Shown: positions 49,626 to 58,694, numbered from the stretch's first letter. The stretch is 64,000 bases of DNA from JAJZGK01 sp035538795 (GCA_035538795.1 DATLJS010000020.1:62001-126000); one strand, 5' to 3'. Notes: generated from the letters alone by a model not told the origin. Numbers and translations: made by a program.

Positions 49626-50501
49626 TTAGAGAAGTCCGGCGTTTTTCATCGCCGACGTGACCTTTTCCTTGCTGGCGTCGGAAATCTCGACCAGCGGCAG
49701 GCGAAGCTGTCCGTTGCACTTGCCCAGCAGGCTGGCGGCATATTTCACCGGCGCCGGGTTGGTCTCGCAGAACATCGAATCGTGCAGCGGCGCCAGCTTA
49801 TCGCGCAAGGCAGCGACGGTGGTGTAATCACCGGCCGCCCAAGCGGTCTGAAGCTGCGAACACAGCTTCGGCGCGATGTTCGACGTGACCGAGATGCAGC
49901 CATGGCCGCCCTGGGCCAGGAAGGCCACGGCGGTGCCGTCCTCGCCCGACAACTGGGCGAACTTGTCGCCGCACAGGGCGCGGGTCTTGATCGGACGGCC
50001 CAGATCGTTGGTGGCGTCCTTGACGCCGACGATGTTGGGCAGCTTGGCCAGACGGGCCATGGTTTCCACGCTCATGTCGATGACGCAGCGGCCGGGGATG
50101 TTGTAGATCACCAGCGGAATGTCAACGGAATCGTGAATGGCCTTGAAGTGCTGGAACAGCCCTTCCTGGGTCGGCTTGTTGTAATAGGGCGTGACCACCA
50201 GGATGGCGTCGGCGCCGGCCTTCTTGGCATGCGACGCCAGGGCGATGGCCTCGGCGGTGGAATTGGATCCGGCGCCGGCGATCACCGGCACTTTTTTCGC
50301 TTTCGCCACCTCGACGCAAAGCTCGACGACGCGGTTATGCTCGTCATGGCTGAGAGTCGGCGATTCGCCGGTGGTGCCGCACGGCACAAGGCCGTGGGTG
50401 CCCTCGGAAATCTGCCACTCCACGAAGGACTGATATGCCGCCTCGTCGACGCCGCCGTTGTTGAACGGGGTGATGAGGGCGGTGAACGAACCCTTGAACA
50501 T
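49626..50501 (-). CDS. dapA: 4-hydroxy-tetrahydrodipicolinate synthase
   Basis: 291 residues. First committed step of lysine/DAP synthesis, pyruvate plus aspartate semialdehyde. Family blocks: GSFTALITPFNNGGVDEAAYQSFVEWQI, LVPCGTTGESPTLSHDEH, VIYNIPGRCVIDMS (Tyr) and VGVKDATNDLGRP (Schiff-base Lys). I chose the ATG at 50501 with GGAG six bases before it; the ATG four codons upstream contains that site. Upstream of smpB. Confidence 0.97.
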   Translation of the reverse strand: MFKGSFTALITPFNNGGVDEAAYQSFVEWQISEGTHGLVPCGTTGESPTLSHDEHNRVVELCVEVAKAKKVPVIAGAGSNSTAEAIALASHAKKAGADAILVVTPYYNKPTQEGLFQHFKAIHDSVDIPLVIYNIPGRCVIDMSVETMARLAKLPNIVGVKDATNDLGRPIKTRALCGDKFAQLSGEDGTAVAFLAQGGHGCISVTSNIAPKLCSQLQTAWAAGDYTTVAALRDKLAPLHDSMFCETNPAPVKYAASLLGKCNGQLRLPLVEISDASKEKVTSAMKNAGLL

Positions 50502-50631
50502 GGGTTTCTCCATAAGTGGGCTGGTGGCTTAGGGGTGACGAAAAGGCAAAGACCATAGCCCCGTCGGGCTCTGCCCGCAAGAGTCGGCTTCACATCGCGA
50601 GGTGGTCTTTGGATCTAGGAAAAGACGCCGG

Positions 50632-51069
50632 TCAGCAGCTGGGAAGACGGGCCGTGTTCAGCCAGTATTCCTCGATGTTGCAGACCACCTCAAGGAAGCG
50701 GTCGTACTCCACCGGTTTGGTGATGTAGCTGTTGGCGCCCCGGCTGTAGCACAGCGAGACGTCGATCTCGCTGTCCGAGGTGGTCATCACCACCACGACC
50801 AGGCTGCGCAGCGTTTCATCCTTGCGAATGATCTTCAGAACCTCATGCCCGCTGACGCGCGGCATGTTCAGGTCGAGAAGAATAAGACTGGGACGCGGGG
50901 CTTCCCCGAACTCGTCCTCCTGCTTGAGGAACTTCAGGCACTTCTCGCCGTCATCGACGTGATAGACGCGATTTTGGTTTTTCCAGCTCTGCAACGCCTT
51001 CTTGGCGAGACCGGCATCGGCCGGATCGTCGTCGACAAGAAGAATATTGACCGGACCCAGGGCGCCCAC
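50632..51069 (-). CDS. Single-domain response regulator (Rcp1/CheY-like)
   Basis: 145 residues, one receiver domain with all key residues: acidic pocket LLVDDDPAD, acceptor Asp in LILLDLNMPRVSGHEV, switch Thr in VVVMTTSDSE and Lys in SYITKPVEYDRF. The long form and the NRVYHVDDGEKCLKFL segment fit the Rcp1 group that pairs with phytochrome-type or other soluble kinases. GTG start. No kinase adjoins. Confidence 0.9.
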   Translation of the reverse strand: MGALGPVNILLVDDDPADAGLAKKALQSWKNQNRVYHVDDGEKCLKFLKQEDEFGEAPRPSLILLDLNMPRVSGHEVLKIIRKDETLRSLVVVVMTTSDSEIDVSLCYSRGANSYITKPVEYDRFLEVVCNIEEYWLNTARLPSC

Positions 51070-51258
51070 AGCCGAAACACTCCGCAGCAGAATTATAAGG
51101 CATGACTATTGACATGATGATCATACGCATCACTACGGCTTCCGCAAGGGTTTTACAGGCAATTTGTTAAAAATGACATTTATAGTCGATCAATCCCCAT
51201 TGGCCGAACATCGGGGCAAGGCTTGCTCCGGCGCCGAAGCCCGGCCTAGAATGCCCCG

Positions 51259-51289
51259 CCCGTCCACCCACCCGTCCACCCGCCCGTCC
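51259..51289 (+). repeat. 12-base tandem repeat upstream of slt
   Basis: CCCGTCCACCCA, CCCGTCCACCCG, CCCGTCC: about 2.6 copies with one mismatch, ending 16 bases before the slt GTG. Probably part of the untranslated leader. Confidence 0.6.
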
Positions 51290-51305
51290 TCGGAAGGTCT
51301 CCCAA

Positions 51306-53276
51306 GTGAAGTTCAGGTTTGCCGCCGCCCTGCTCGTTGCCGCCGTTTTCGCCGGCACCGCTCCCGCCAGGGCCAACCTGCTGACGCCCGAAGACGAAAG
51401 ACTGTACAAGCTGGCCTTCAGCGCCGCCCACAACGACGACTATTCCGCCGCCCGTAACACCGCCGCCCGCGCCCACGACAAGCTGCTGGGCAAGGTGCTG
51501 ACCTGGATGTATTTCGTCGCCCCCAACTCCGGGGCCGTTTTCGCCGACATCACCGATTTCATCCGCGCCAATCCCACCTGGCCGCAGAGCGCCACCCTGA
51601 TGCGCCGGGCCGAAGAAGCCATCACCGCCGCCACGCCGGACCAGGCCGTGCGCGACTGGTTTGACGTCTATCCGCCGCTGACGGTGGACGGCGCCATGGC
51701 CTACGCCAAGGCGTTGCAGACGGGCGGACAGACTGACAAGGCGGCCAAGGTCGCCCGCGACGCCTGGGTCAGCGGCAATTTCGGCCCCATACAGGAACGC
51801 CAGTTCCTGGCCAACTTCCAGGATCTGCTGCGCGACGAAGATCAGGTGGCCCGCCTGGACCGCCTGCTGTGGGAGCACCAGGAATCGGCGGTCGAGCACC
51901 AGATTCTGCGGGCCGACGGAGAATACCGGCTGGTGGCCCAGGCCCGCATGGCGCTGTTCCACGACGCCTCCAACGCCGAAGCCGTGGCGGCGAGAGTGCC
52001 CGAGAAATTCAAGAACGATCCCGGCCTGATCTACGAGTTGCTGCGCTATCGCCGCGCCCACGACATGGACGACGAGGCCATGGCGCTGCTCAGCCATCCG
52101 TCGCGCAACAAGGTGCATCCCGAAATGTGGTGGACCGAGCGCGCCGTCATGGCCCGTAAGCAGCTTCAGCAGGGGCACATCACCCAGGCCTATCAGATCG
52201 CCCGCGACCACGGCCAGACCGAAGGGGCGGGCTATGCCGATGCCGAATGGCTGGCCGGCTGGATCGCGTTGCGTTTCCTCGACGACCGCGAGGTGGCGCT
52301 GCAACATTTCGCCCGCATGTACGAACGGGTGAACACACCGCAAAGCCGCGCCCGCGCCGCCTATTGGGCCGGGCGCGCCTGCGACGTTCTCGGACGCGGC
52401 GACGACTCGGTGCGCTGGTACGCCGCCGCCGCCCAGAACGTCACCACCTTTTACGGCCAGCTGGCGGCCAGCCGCATCAGCCCCGAGCAGCAATGGCCCA
52501 TGCCCGCCGACCCGCTGCCCAACGCCGCCGACATCGATTTCTTTGAAAAGCACGAACTGGTGCGCGTCGCCCGCATGCTGGGGGAAATCAAGGAAAGCGA
52601 GATGATCCGCCCCTTCATGCTGCGCATGAACGAACTGGCCAAGACGCCCGGCCAGCGCGCCCTGGCGGCCAATCTGGCGACCAATCTGGGCCGCTCGGAC
52701 ATCGCCGTGGCGGTGGCCAAGAAATCCGAGCGCGAAGGCTTCCCCCTGATCGCCTCGGGCTATCCCATTCCCCAGCTGGGCCAAAACGATCAGCCCGAGA
52801 AAGCCCTGGTGCTGGGCCTGATCCGCCAGGAAAGCGCCTTTCATTTCGAAGCCGTCAGCCCGGTGGGCGCCCGTGGCCTGATGCAGCTGATGCCCGACAC
52901 CGCTTCCCGCGTCGCCAAGGGATTGGGCCTGAAATTCAAGAAGCAGAAAGTGCTGGACGCTGCCCTGACCTCCGATCCCTCTTTGAACGTCAAGCTGGGC
53001 TCGGCCTATCTGGGCGGATTGCTGGACAACTTCAACGGTTCCTACATTCTCAGCATCGCCTCGTACAACGCCGGACCGGGACGCATCCGCCGCTGGATGA
53101 AGGACAACGGCGACCCCCGCACGCCGGATGTCGACGCCATTGATTGGATCGAAAGCATTCCCTATTCCGAGACCCGCAATTATGTGCAAAGGGTATTGGA
53201 GGGAGTGCAGATCTATCGCCGCCGCCTGGGCGCCACGGGTCTTGCCCATTCCCTGGAAAATGATCTGAAACGATAA
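51306..53276 (+). CDS. slt: Soluble lytic murein transglycosylase
   Basis: 656 residues with a Sec signal peptide (VKFRFAAALLVAAVFAGTAPARA). A long alpha-helical superhelix ring (about 25-490) precedes the C-terminal SLT domain: LGLIRQESAFHFEAVSPVGARGLMQLMPDTASRVA (catalytic Glu in RQES), LNVKLGSAYLGGLLDNF, and IASYNAGPGRIRRWM. Cleaves glycan strands to 1,6-anhydromuramyl ends in the periplasm. GTG start with GGAAGG site. First of a plus-strand run with HAD, pgpA and pncC. Confidence 0.95.
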   Translation: MKFRFAAALLVAAVFAGTAPARANLLTPEDERLYKLAFSAAHNDDYSAARNTAARAHDKLLGKVLTWMYFVAPNSGAVFADITDFIRANPTWPQSATLMRRAEEAITAATPDQAVRDWFDVYPPLTVDGAMAYAKALQTGGQTDKAAKVARDAWVSGNFGPIQERQFLANFQDLLRDEDQVARLDRLLWEHQESAVEHQILRADGEYRLVAQARMALFHDASNAEAVAARVPEKFKNDPGLIYELLRYRRAHDMDDEAMALLSHPSRNKVHPEMWWTERAVMARKQLQQGHITQAYQIARDHGQTEGAGYADAEWLAGWIALRFLDDREVALQHFARMYERVNTPQSRARAAYWAGRACDVLGRGDDSVRWYAAAAQNVTTFYGQLAASRISPEQQWPMPADPLPNAADIDFFEKHELVRVARMLGEIKESEMIRPFMLRMNELAKTPGQRALAANLATNLGRSDIAVAVAKKSEREGFPLIASGYPIPQLGQNDQPEKALVLGLIRQESAFHFEAVSPVGARGLMQLMPDTASRVAKGLGLKFKKQKVLDAALTSDPSLNVKLGSAYLGGLLDNFNGSYILSIASYNAGPGRIRRWMKDNGDPRTPDVDAIDWIESIPYSETRNYVQRVLEGVQIYRRRLGATGLAHSLENDLKR

Positions 53277-53291
53277 CCTCCGGAGGCCGTC

Positions 53292-53963
53292 ATGAAGGAT
53301 GTTTCAGCAGTCGTTTTCGATGCTTATGGAACATTGTTCAATTTGAACGCCATGGCGGAGTTGGCGCAGAATCTGGGCGACCGCGCCTTCGTCCTCAACG
53401 ACCTGTGGCGGCGCAAGCAGCTGGAATACACCTGGCTGCGCAGCCTGACCGGCCAGCATGCCGATTTTCTTCAAGTCACCGGCGAAGCCCTTGATTATGC
53501 AATGGAAGCCCTGGGGCTGCACGACCCCGCCCTACGGGTGCGGCTGGTGGGGGCCTATCTGACTCCCACCGCCTATCCCGAAGCCTCCGCCGTGCTGGAA
53601 ACCCTGAAGGGCGCCGGCCTGGGCCGCGTCATTCTCTCCAACGGTGCTCCGGCCATGCTGGCTTCGGGGACCGCCGCCGCCGGTTTGGCTCCCCTGCTGG
53701 ACGCCGTGCTGTCTGTGGAAAAAGCCGGCGTTTTCAAGCCGCACCCCTCCGTTTACGATCTGGCCTGCAAACAATTCGGCCTGCCGCCCGGTAAAATCGC
53801 CTTCGTCTCCTCCAACGGTTGGGATGTGGCCGGAGCCGCCGCCTTCGGCTTCCGCGTCGCCTGGGTCAACCGCGCCGGACTACCCCGCGAACGGCTGCCT
53901 TCGGGACCGGAGGCGGTGATCCCCGATTTGTCCACCCTGCCCGCCCTGTTGGGATTGATCTGA
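53292..53963 (+). CDS. Haloacid dehalogenase type II family hydrolase
   Basis: 223 residues. Motif I VVFDAYGTLFNL (nucleophile Asp), motif II VILSNGA, motif III Lys in VEKAGVFKPHPSVYDLA and motif IV FVSSNGWDVAGAAAFGF. The order DAYGTLF and SSNGWD is specific for 2-haloacid dehalogenases, which split L-2-haloacids. Many relatives have other small substrates. Fifteen bases after slt; stop overlaps the pgpA start (TGATG). Confidence 0.9.
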   Translation: MKDVSAVVFDAYGTLFNLNAMAELAQNLGDRAFVLNDLWRRKQLEYTWLRSLTGQHADFLQVTGEALDYAMEALGLHDPALRVRLVGAYLTPTAYPEASAVLETLKGAGLGRVILSNGAPAMLASGTAAAGLAPLLDAVLSVEKAGVFKPHPSVYDLACKQFGLPPGKIAFVSSNGWDVAGAAAFGFRVAWVNRAGLPRERLPSGPEAVIPDLSTLPALLGLI

Positions 53964-54448
53964 TGTCCTTGCCGCTGTCCAGCCTGCGTAATCCCGCCAT
54001 CCTGCTCGCCACCTGGTTCGGTGCCGGGCTGATGCCCAAGGCGCCCGGCACCTGGGGATCTTTGGCCGCCTTGCCCTTCGCCTGGATCATCATGCATTTC
54101 GGCGGCAGCCAGGCGTTGGCGGCGGCCAGCCTGATCGTCTACGTCGTCGGCGTCTGGGCTGCCGACCGCGCCATCGGCGTCACCGGCATCCATGACCCCG
54201 GGCTGGTGGTCATAGACGAAGTGGTGGGACAGTGGATCGTGCTGCTGTTCACCCCCCTGGATCCGCTGCTTTATCTGGTCGGCTTCGGCTTGTTCCGCCT
54301 GTTCGACATCGTCAAGCCCTGGCCGGTCGGCTGGGCCGACCGCAAGGTCGAGGGCGGGACCGGCGTCATGCTGGACGACGTATTGGCCGGCCTCTACGGC
54401 TTGGCGGTGATCGAGATAGTTCAGATCGTCATGGCGAGGCTGCTGTGA
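53963..54448 (+). CDS. pgpA: Phosphatidylglycerophosphatase A
   Basis: 161 residues, four membrane segments. Family motifs: ATWFGAGLMPKAPGTWGSLAALP, GIHDPGLVVIDEVVGQWIVLL, FGLFRLFDIVKPWPVGWADRKVEGGTGVMLDDVLAGLYG. Makes phosphatidylglycerol by dephosphorylating PGP at the inner membrane. ATG overlaps the HAD stop; its end overlaps the pncC GTG (GTGA). Confidence 0.95.
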   Translation: MSLPLSSLRNPAILLATWFGAGLMPKAPGTWGSLAALPFAWIIMHFGGSQALAAASLIVYVVGVWAADRAIGVTGIHDPGLVVIDEVVGQWIVLLFTPLDPLLYLVGFGLFRLFDIVKPWPVGWADRKVEGGTGVMLDDVLAGLYGLAVIEIVQIVMARLL

Positions 54449-54936
54449 TTCCCCGCCTGGAAGACGCCGCCCGCGCCGTTCTCGCCGCCTGCGAAGGCTC
54501 GGGCGACCTTTTGGCGACGGCGGAATCCTGCACCGGCGGCATGGTGGCCATGGCGCTGACGGCCATCGCCGGATCGTCGCGCTTCGTCGACCGCGGCTTC
54601 GTCACCTATTCCAATCAGGCCAAGGCGGAAATGCTGGACGTGCCCATGGCTCTGATCGAATCCCATGGAGCGGTATCGGCGGAAGTGGCGCTGGCCATGG
54701 TCGAAGGCGCCCTGGCCCGGTCCCAGGCCACCCTGGCCGTTTCCGTTACCGGCATCGCCGGCCCCGGCGGCGGCAGCGAAAGCAAGCCCGTCGGCACCGT
54801 CTATCTGGCGGTGGGACGCAAGGGCGGGCGGGCCGTGGCGGAATTGCAAAGGTTCGACGGCGATCGCGACGCGGTGCGTCTGCAATCGGCCCTCAGGGCC
54901 TTGGCCCTGTTGACGGCGGCTATTCCGTCTTCTTGA
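54445..54936 (+). CDS. pncC: CinA C-terminal type NMN amidohydrolase
   Basis: 163 residues, single CinA_C domain without the N-terminal MoCF part. Motifs: LLATAESCTGGMVAMALTAIAGSSRFVDRGFVTYSNQAK (Ser in AESCTGG) and VSVTGIAGPGGGSESKPVGTVYLAV. Deamidates NMN to nicotinate mononucleotide in NAD salvage. GTG start at 54445 overlaps pgpA by four bases, a very common alphaproteobacterial pgpA-pncC pair. Converges on a lipoprotein gene with 17 bases overlap. Confidence 0.93.
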   Translation: MIPRLEDAARAVLAACEGSGDLLATAESCTGGMVAMALTAIAGSSRFVDRGFVTYSNQAKAEMLDVPMALIESHGAVSAEVALAMVEGALARSQATLAVSVTGIAGPGGGSESKPVGTVYLAVGRKGGRAVAELQRFDGDRDAVRLQSALRALALLTAAIPSS

Positions 54937-55375
54937 TCAGCTGGGGAACCACCGGCTTCAGGGTGGCGTCGAAAACGGGAACCGGGGGCGGTTTCGGCTG
55001 CGACGAATCGCCGCTGTCCAGGCCGACCAGCGACAGACTGTCGGCTCCGATGCCGGCGATGGCGTCGGTGGTCTGGCTCAGCCAGCCCTTGCTGGAAATC
55101 ACCAGGGTGCCGTGCACCGGCCGGTAATTTTCCATGTTGCAGGTGACGGCGATGGGAGAGGCGTCGTTGCGCACGCGAAGACGGGCGGGCGTCTGCACGT
55201 CGGCCCGGAATTCCCCTGCCCCCACCAGTTCACAATCGGCGCCCGGCGGGCTGGTCCGCACCAGCACTTCGCTGGACGGCGCCTCGGGCTTCGGCCCATA
55301 CCAAGCGCAGCCGCCCAACGACAGGGCGGTCAAAGCCGGCAGGAAAATCAGTGAGATGGAGGGGCGAAGGCTCAT
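54920..55375 (-). CDS. Putative lipoprotein
   Basis: 151 residues. Lipobox LGGC at residues 20-23 after a hydrophobic signal (LIFLPALTALSLGGC), so lipid-anchored at the membrane. The body shows VLVRTSPPGADCELVGAGEF and RVRNDASPIAVTCNMENYRP, resembling PEGA-like or TonB-linked surface modules, then a proline-rich tail. No certain family. Monocistronic with no clear terminator. Its 3' end overlaps pncC convergently. Confidence 0.72.
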   Translation of the reverse strand: MSLRPSISLIFLPALTALSLGGCAWYGPKPEAPSSEVLVRTSPPGADCELVGAGEFRADVQTPARLRVRNDASPIAVTCNMENYRPVHGTLVISSKGWLSQTTDAIAGIGADSLSLVGLDSGDSSQPKPPPVPVFDATLKPVVPQLIKKTE

Positions 55376-55468
55376 AACGGCATGATCATTCCAGAGGACA
55401 CCTCCGAATGCAAGCCACCATAAAATGAATCTACGCAGCCATGCCGCAAGCGCGGGCCATGCGCTCTT

Positions 55469-55927
55469 TCAGGGAGCCGGAACCGGGCGGGCGTCGGCCC
55501 CGTAAAGCTGGCGGGCCCGTTTCTCGAAAGCGGCGACCATCAGGCCGACGGCCTCGCTGAACAGAGCGCCGATCAATGCCTGCAGCACCTTCGAGCGGAA
55601 CTCGAAGTCCACATAGAAGTCGATGACCGTGCCGCCGTCAGGCATGGTCTCGAAAATCCAGTGGTTGTTGAGGTACTTGAACGGTCCTTCGGTGTAAGTG
55701 ACGTCGATGCGGTCGGGACCGCGCAAGGTCACCCGCGAGGTAAAGCGTTCGCGCACCATTTTGAAGCCGATCACCAGATCGGCGATCATCTCGTTTCCCA
55801 CCTGCTTGCGGATGCGCGAGGCCACGCACCAGGGCAGGAATTCGGGATAATGCTCGACATCGGCCACAAGGTCGAAGAGCTGTTTCTGGGAATAAGGCAG
55901 ATGCCGGCGCTCGGCATGGGTGGTCAT
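55469..55927 (-). CDS. COQ10/RatA-type START-fold protein
   Basis: 152 residues. Polyketide_cyc/START fold: QKQLFDLVADVEHYPEFLPWCVASRIRKQVGNEMIADLVIGFKMVRERFTSRVTL, then GPFKYLNNHWIFETMPDGGTVIDFYVDFEFRSKVLQALIG. In mitochondria and bacteria this family binds ubiquinone for respiration; the E. coli homologue was called RatA. The ATG overlaps the lipA stop by three bases. The lipA-COQ10 pair is conserved in alphaproteobacteria and may reflect function near respiratory complexes. Confidence 0.92.
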   Translation of the reverse strand: MTTHAERRHLPYSQKQLFDLVADVEHYPEFLPWCVASRIRKQVGNEMIADLVIGFKMVRERFTSRVTLRGPDRIDVTYTEGPFKYLNNHWIFETMPDGGTVIDFYVDFEFRSKVLQALIGALFSEAVGLMVAAFEKRARQLYGADARPVPAP

Positions 55928-56862
55928 GATGCCCGCGCCGCCTCTCGGGCCTTGCGCAGTTCGTCGAAATCGCGGTCGGCATGGTGGGAGGAACGGGTCA
56001 GCGGCGAAGCCGAAACCATCAAAAAGCCCTTGGCACGAGCCATGGCCTTGTAATCCTCGAACTCGTCCGGGGTGACGAAACGCTCGACGCCGACATGTTT
56101 CGGCGTCGGTTGCAGATATTGGCCGATGGTGATGAAGTCGACACCCGCTGAACGCAGGTCGTCCATCACCTGCAAGACCTCGGTGCGCTCTTCGCCCAGA
56201 CCGACCATGATGCCGGACTTGGTGAAGATCGACGGCTCGACGTCCTTGACCCGCTGCAGCAGCCGCAGGGACTCGAAATAGCGGGCGCCGGGGCGGATGG
56301 TCGGGTACAGGCGCGGCACGGTTTCCAGATTGTGGTTGAACACATCCGGGCGGGCCTTGGCCACGGCGTCGATGGCCCCGGCCTTGTCGCGGAAATCGGG
56401 AGTCAGGATTTCGACGGTGGTGCCCGGCGAAACGGCGCGGACGCGCTCGATGCAGGCGATGAACTGGAAAGCGCCGCCATCGCCCAGATCGTCTCGGTCG
56501 ACCGAAGTGATGACCACATGGCGCAGCCCCATCGACTTCACCGACTCGGCCAGATTTTCCGGCTCGGCCAGATCGACCGCGCCCGGCTTGCCGGTCTTGA
56601 CGTTGCAGAAGGCGCAGGCCCGGGTGCAGGTATCGCCCAGAATCATGAAGGTGGCATGCTTGTGCTTCCAGCATTCACCGATGTTCGGGCACGCCGCTTC
56701 TTCGCAGACGGTATGCAGATTCTTGTCCCGCATCAGCTTGCGCACTTCGGCGGCTTCGGCCGAGGTGGGGGCCTTGACGCGAATCCATTCCGGCTTGCGC
56801 GGAGACGGATTGTCGGGACGATGGGCCTTTTCAGGATGGCGGATGGGAGCGTTCTCAGTCAT
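55924..56862 (-). CDS. lipA: Lipoyl synthase
   Basis: 312 residues, radical SAM. Two clusters: first CEEAACPNIGECW (three Cys), then radical-SAM CxxxCxxC in DTCTRACAFCNVKTGKP. Further GLGEERTEVLQVMDDLRSAGVDFITIGQYLQPTPKH. Inserts sulfur into octanoyl-protein. I chose the ATG at 56862; the start at 56898 adds 12 atypical residues. Confidence 0.97.
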   Translation of the reverse strand: MTENAPIRHPEKAHRPDNPSPRKPEWIRVKAPTSAEAAEVRKLMRDKNLHTVCEEAACPNIGECWKHKHATFMILGDTCTRACAFCNVKTGKPGAVDLAEPENLAESVKSMGLRHVVITSVDRDDLGDGGAFQFIACIERVRAVSPGTTVEILTPDFRDKAGAIDAVAKARPDVFNHNLETVPRLYPTIRPGARYFESLRLLQRVKDVEPSIFTKSGIMVGLGEERTEVLQVMDDLRSAGVDFITIGQYLQPTPKHVGVERFVTPDEFEDYKAMARAKGFLMVSASPLTRSSHHADRDFDELRKAREAARAS

Positions 56863-56928
56863 GAGGTGATAGTTGGAATGCCTGAACGATAAGGTCAAGA
56901 ACTTCGTGCGCGAGCGATGCTTATAACC

Positions 56929-57387
56929 TTATTCCAGGGACTTGACCAAACGCAGGGTCTCCTCGCCGAACCCCAGCCGACGATAGAAACCGCGGCCGCC
57001 GCCATTGCTGGCGAACACGTCCAGTTGAATGCCCGACAATCCTTGCGCCCGGCACCATTCCTCGGCCTTCGCCATCAGACGGCGCCCCAACCCGGCGCCT
57101 TCCGCCGGCTCCGCCACGGCCAGCAGCGAAACGTAGCCGATCCGGCCGCCCGTCATGGGATCGTCCGCCGGCTCCACATGGATGAACCCGGCGGGCGCGC
57201 CTGATCAGTCTTCGGCGACGAAACTGACCGAACCGGGAACCGCCAGACAGGTTTCCATGAAGCGGACCTGGAACCGCGCCACCTCGTCGGCGGGACGCCA
57301 GGGCAGGTCGGCCACGGCGGCCAAACGGGGCGAAAAGGACAGAATGAACGTTCGGCCCCCCTCGCAACCCTGGCGGATTTTCGTCAC
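56929..57387 (-). pseudogene. GNAT acetyltransferase broken by an in-frame TGA
   Basis: One GNAT reading frame runs from a GTG at 57387 to 56929 but is interrupted by TGA at 57207-57205 (after ...SVSFVAED). The second part continues SGAPAGFIHVEPADDP..., then the CoA-binding core LGRRLMAKAEEWCRAQGL, and QLDVFASNGGGRGFYRRLGFGEETLRLV. Both parts keep the same frame and GNAT spacing, so a single point change would restore it. Could also be a sequencing error or, less likely, readthrough. It lies 18 bases after the NifX-like gene stop. Confidence 0.78.
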
Positions 57388-57405
57388 GGCGGCGGCTTCC
57401 GGGTT

Positions 57406-57798
57406 TCAACGATGCGGCGAGAACAGGTCGTGGACCTTGCACACCCACGCCATCAGCCCCGGCGGACGCGGCGGCTTCAGGCAGCCGGCGACATAATCGG
57501 CGGCGGCGCGCTGCGGCTGGGTTTCGGCGGTCATGGCCGTGGCCACACCCTTTTTCCCCATGCGCTTGAGAAAACCCTCTCCCGCCGTCTGAAAAATCAG
57601 CACCGACACGCCGTCCAACGGATGCGGCCCCTGCTCCTCGTGGTAATGGTGGAAAACCATCTTGGGCGCCAGTTCGACGGGACCAAGCAGATGGGGGGCC
57701 TCTCCCTCGGCGGCTTCGAACAACAGCCAGTGGCGCGACTGCCCGGCATGCCCCCCGACCCTGGAACCTGTTTCATTGGTGGCGACGGCGATCTTCAT
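57406..57798 (-). CDS. NifX/NifB-type Fe-Mo cofactor-binding-domain protein
   Basis: 130 residues, Nitro_FeMo-Co fold: MKIAVATNETGSRVGGHAGQSRHWLLFE at the start, HHYHEEQGPHPLDGVSVLIFQTAGEGFLKRMGKKGVA in the middle. Such proteins bind or carry the iron-molybdenum cofactor or its precursor, but many non-nif relatives exist. No nif genes are in the window, so a nitrogenase role is open. The broken GNAT gene follows on the same strand. Confidence 0.82.
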   Translation of the reverse strand: MKIAVATNETGSRVGGHAGQSRHWLLFEAAEGEAPHLLGPVELAPKMVFHHYHEEQGPHPLDGVSVLIFQTAGEGFLKRMGKKGVATAMTAETQPQRAAADYVAGCLKPPRPPGLMAWVCKVHDLFSPHR

Positions 57799-57857
57799 GA
57801 CGCGCTAACCCTTTATCCAATGCCCCCGCTTCTCAATAGGCCAAGCCGCGGCCCGGA

Positions 57858-58694
57858 TCAAGAGCGGCGCAGGCACCAGCCGGAACCGTGCAGCCAGCAT
57901 TGACCGCCGGGAGGATGCTCTCCCAGCCATAGGCCGGAAACCTCCTGCGGGCTGGATCGGGCGATGGCGGCGTCGACCGCCGCTTCGGCCGCCGCGCCGC
58001 GTGTTCCCAAACAGGGGAAATAACGCTGGGCCGTCAACATGCGCGCCGAAAAATGATCGGGGTCTTGCAATCGCTCCAGAAGGAAAATGGGACCGCCCTG
58101 GATCGAGCCGGTCAAAGGCAGCAGCATCCGCCCGCCCACCTTCAAGGCCCGCAGCCAGAACAAGGGAATGTCGGCGACGCCGCTGCTGCAAAACACCACG
58201 TCCAGCGGGCCGAGACTCGTCAACCGCGTGGCGTCGCCGGCCAGCGCCACATGCGGCCACGGCTTCAGATTGTCGGCGGCGCGGGCATTCAAATCGGGAT
58301 CGATCTCGGCAGCGACAACGTGCCCTTCCGGCCCGACCAACTCGGCGATCACCGCCGTATAATACCCGACGCCCGCCCCCACATGCAGCACATGCTCTCC
58401 GGGACGCGGGTCGATCGCTTCGATCAAGCGCGAGATATTGGCGGGATTGCCGTTGTTCAGACCCCGCTCGGGATCCAGGGCGACACCGACCGAATGCAGC
58501 ACACGGCGGCGGTCGTCGTCGACGGAATGATAATAGGTGCCGTCCAGCCGTTCGATCACCCAAGGGCCGGGCGGCAGAAAATCCGCCCGGGGCACGATGG
58601 ACAAGGCATGGCGCAACCGGGTGGAGCACAAACCGCCGACGATGGCGATCTCGTCCGCATATTGATGCAGACACTCCCTCTTTGCCGGAGACAT
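57858..58694 (-). CDS. Protein-L-isoaspartate O-methyltransferase-like protein
   Basis: 278 residues, Rossmann SAM-binding fold: SRLIEAIDPRPGEHVLHVGAGVGYYTAVIAELVG (motif I), VVAAEIDPDLNARAADNL, GDATRLTSLGPLDVVFCSSGVADIP. Similar to PCMT, which repairs isoaspartyl residues, but longer and with a divergent C terminus and a changed N-terminal motif (DGTYYHSVDDD instead of the usual one), so substrate may differ. Sixty bases upstream of the NifX-like gene. Confidence 0.82.
   Translation of the reverse strand: MSPAKRECLHQYADEIAIVGGLCSTRLRHALSIVPRADFLPPGPWVIERLDGTYYHSVDDDRRRVLHSVGVALDPERGLNNGNPANISRLIEAIDPRPGEHVLHVGAGVGYYTAVIAELVGPEGHVVAAEIDPDLNARAADNLKPWPHVALAGDATRLTSLGPLDVVFCSSGVADIPLFWLRALKVGGRMLLPLTGSIQGGPIFLLERLQDPDHFSARMLTAQRYFPCLGTRGAAAEAAVDAAIARSSPQEVSGLWLGEHPPGGQCWLHGSGWCLRRS

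Noticed and set aside
57202..57210. Selenocysteine at the TGA of the acetyltransferase
   Set aside because: No SECIS-like hairpin follows and GNAT enzymes do not use selenocysteine; point mutation or sequence error is simpler.
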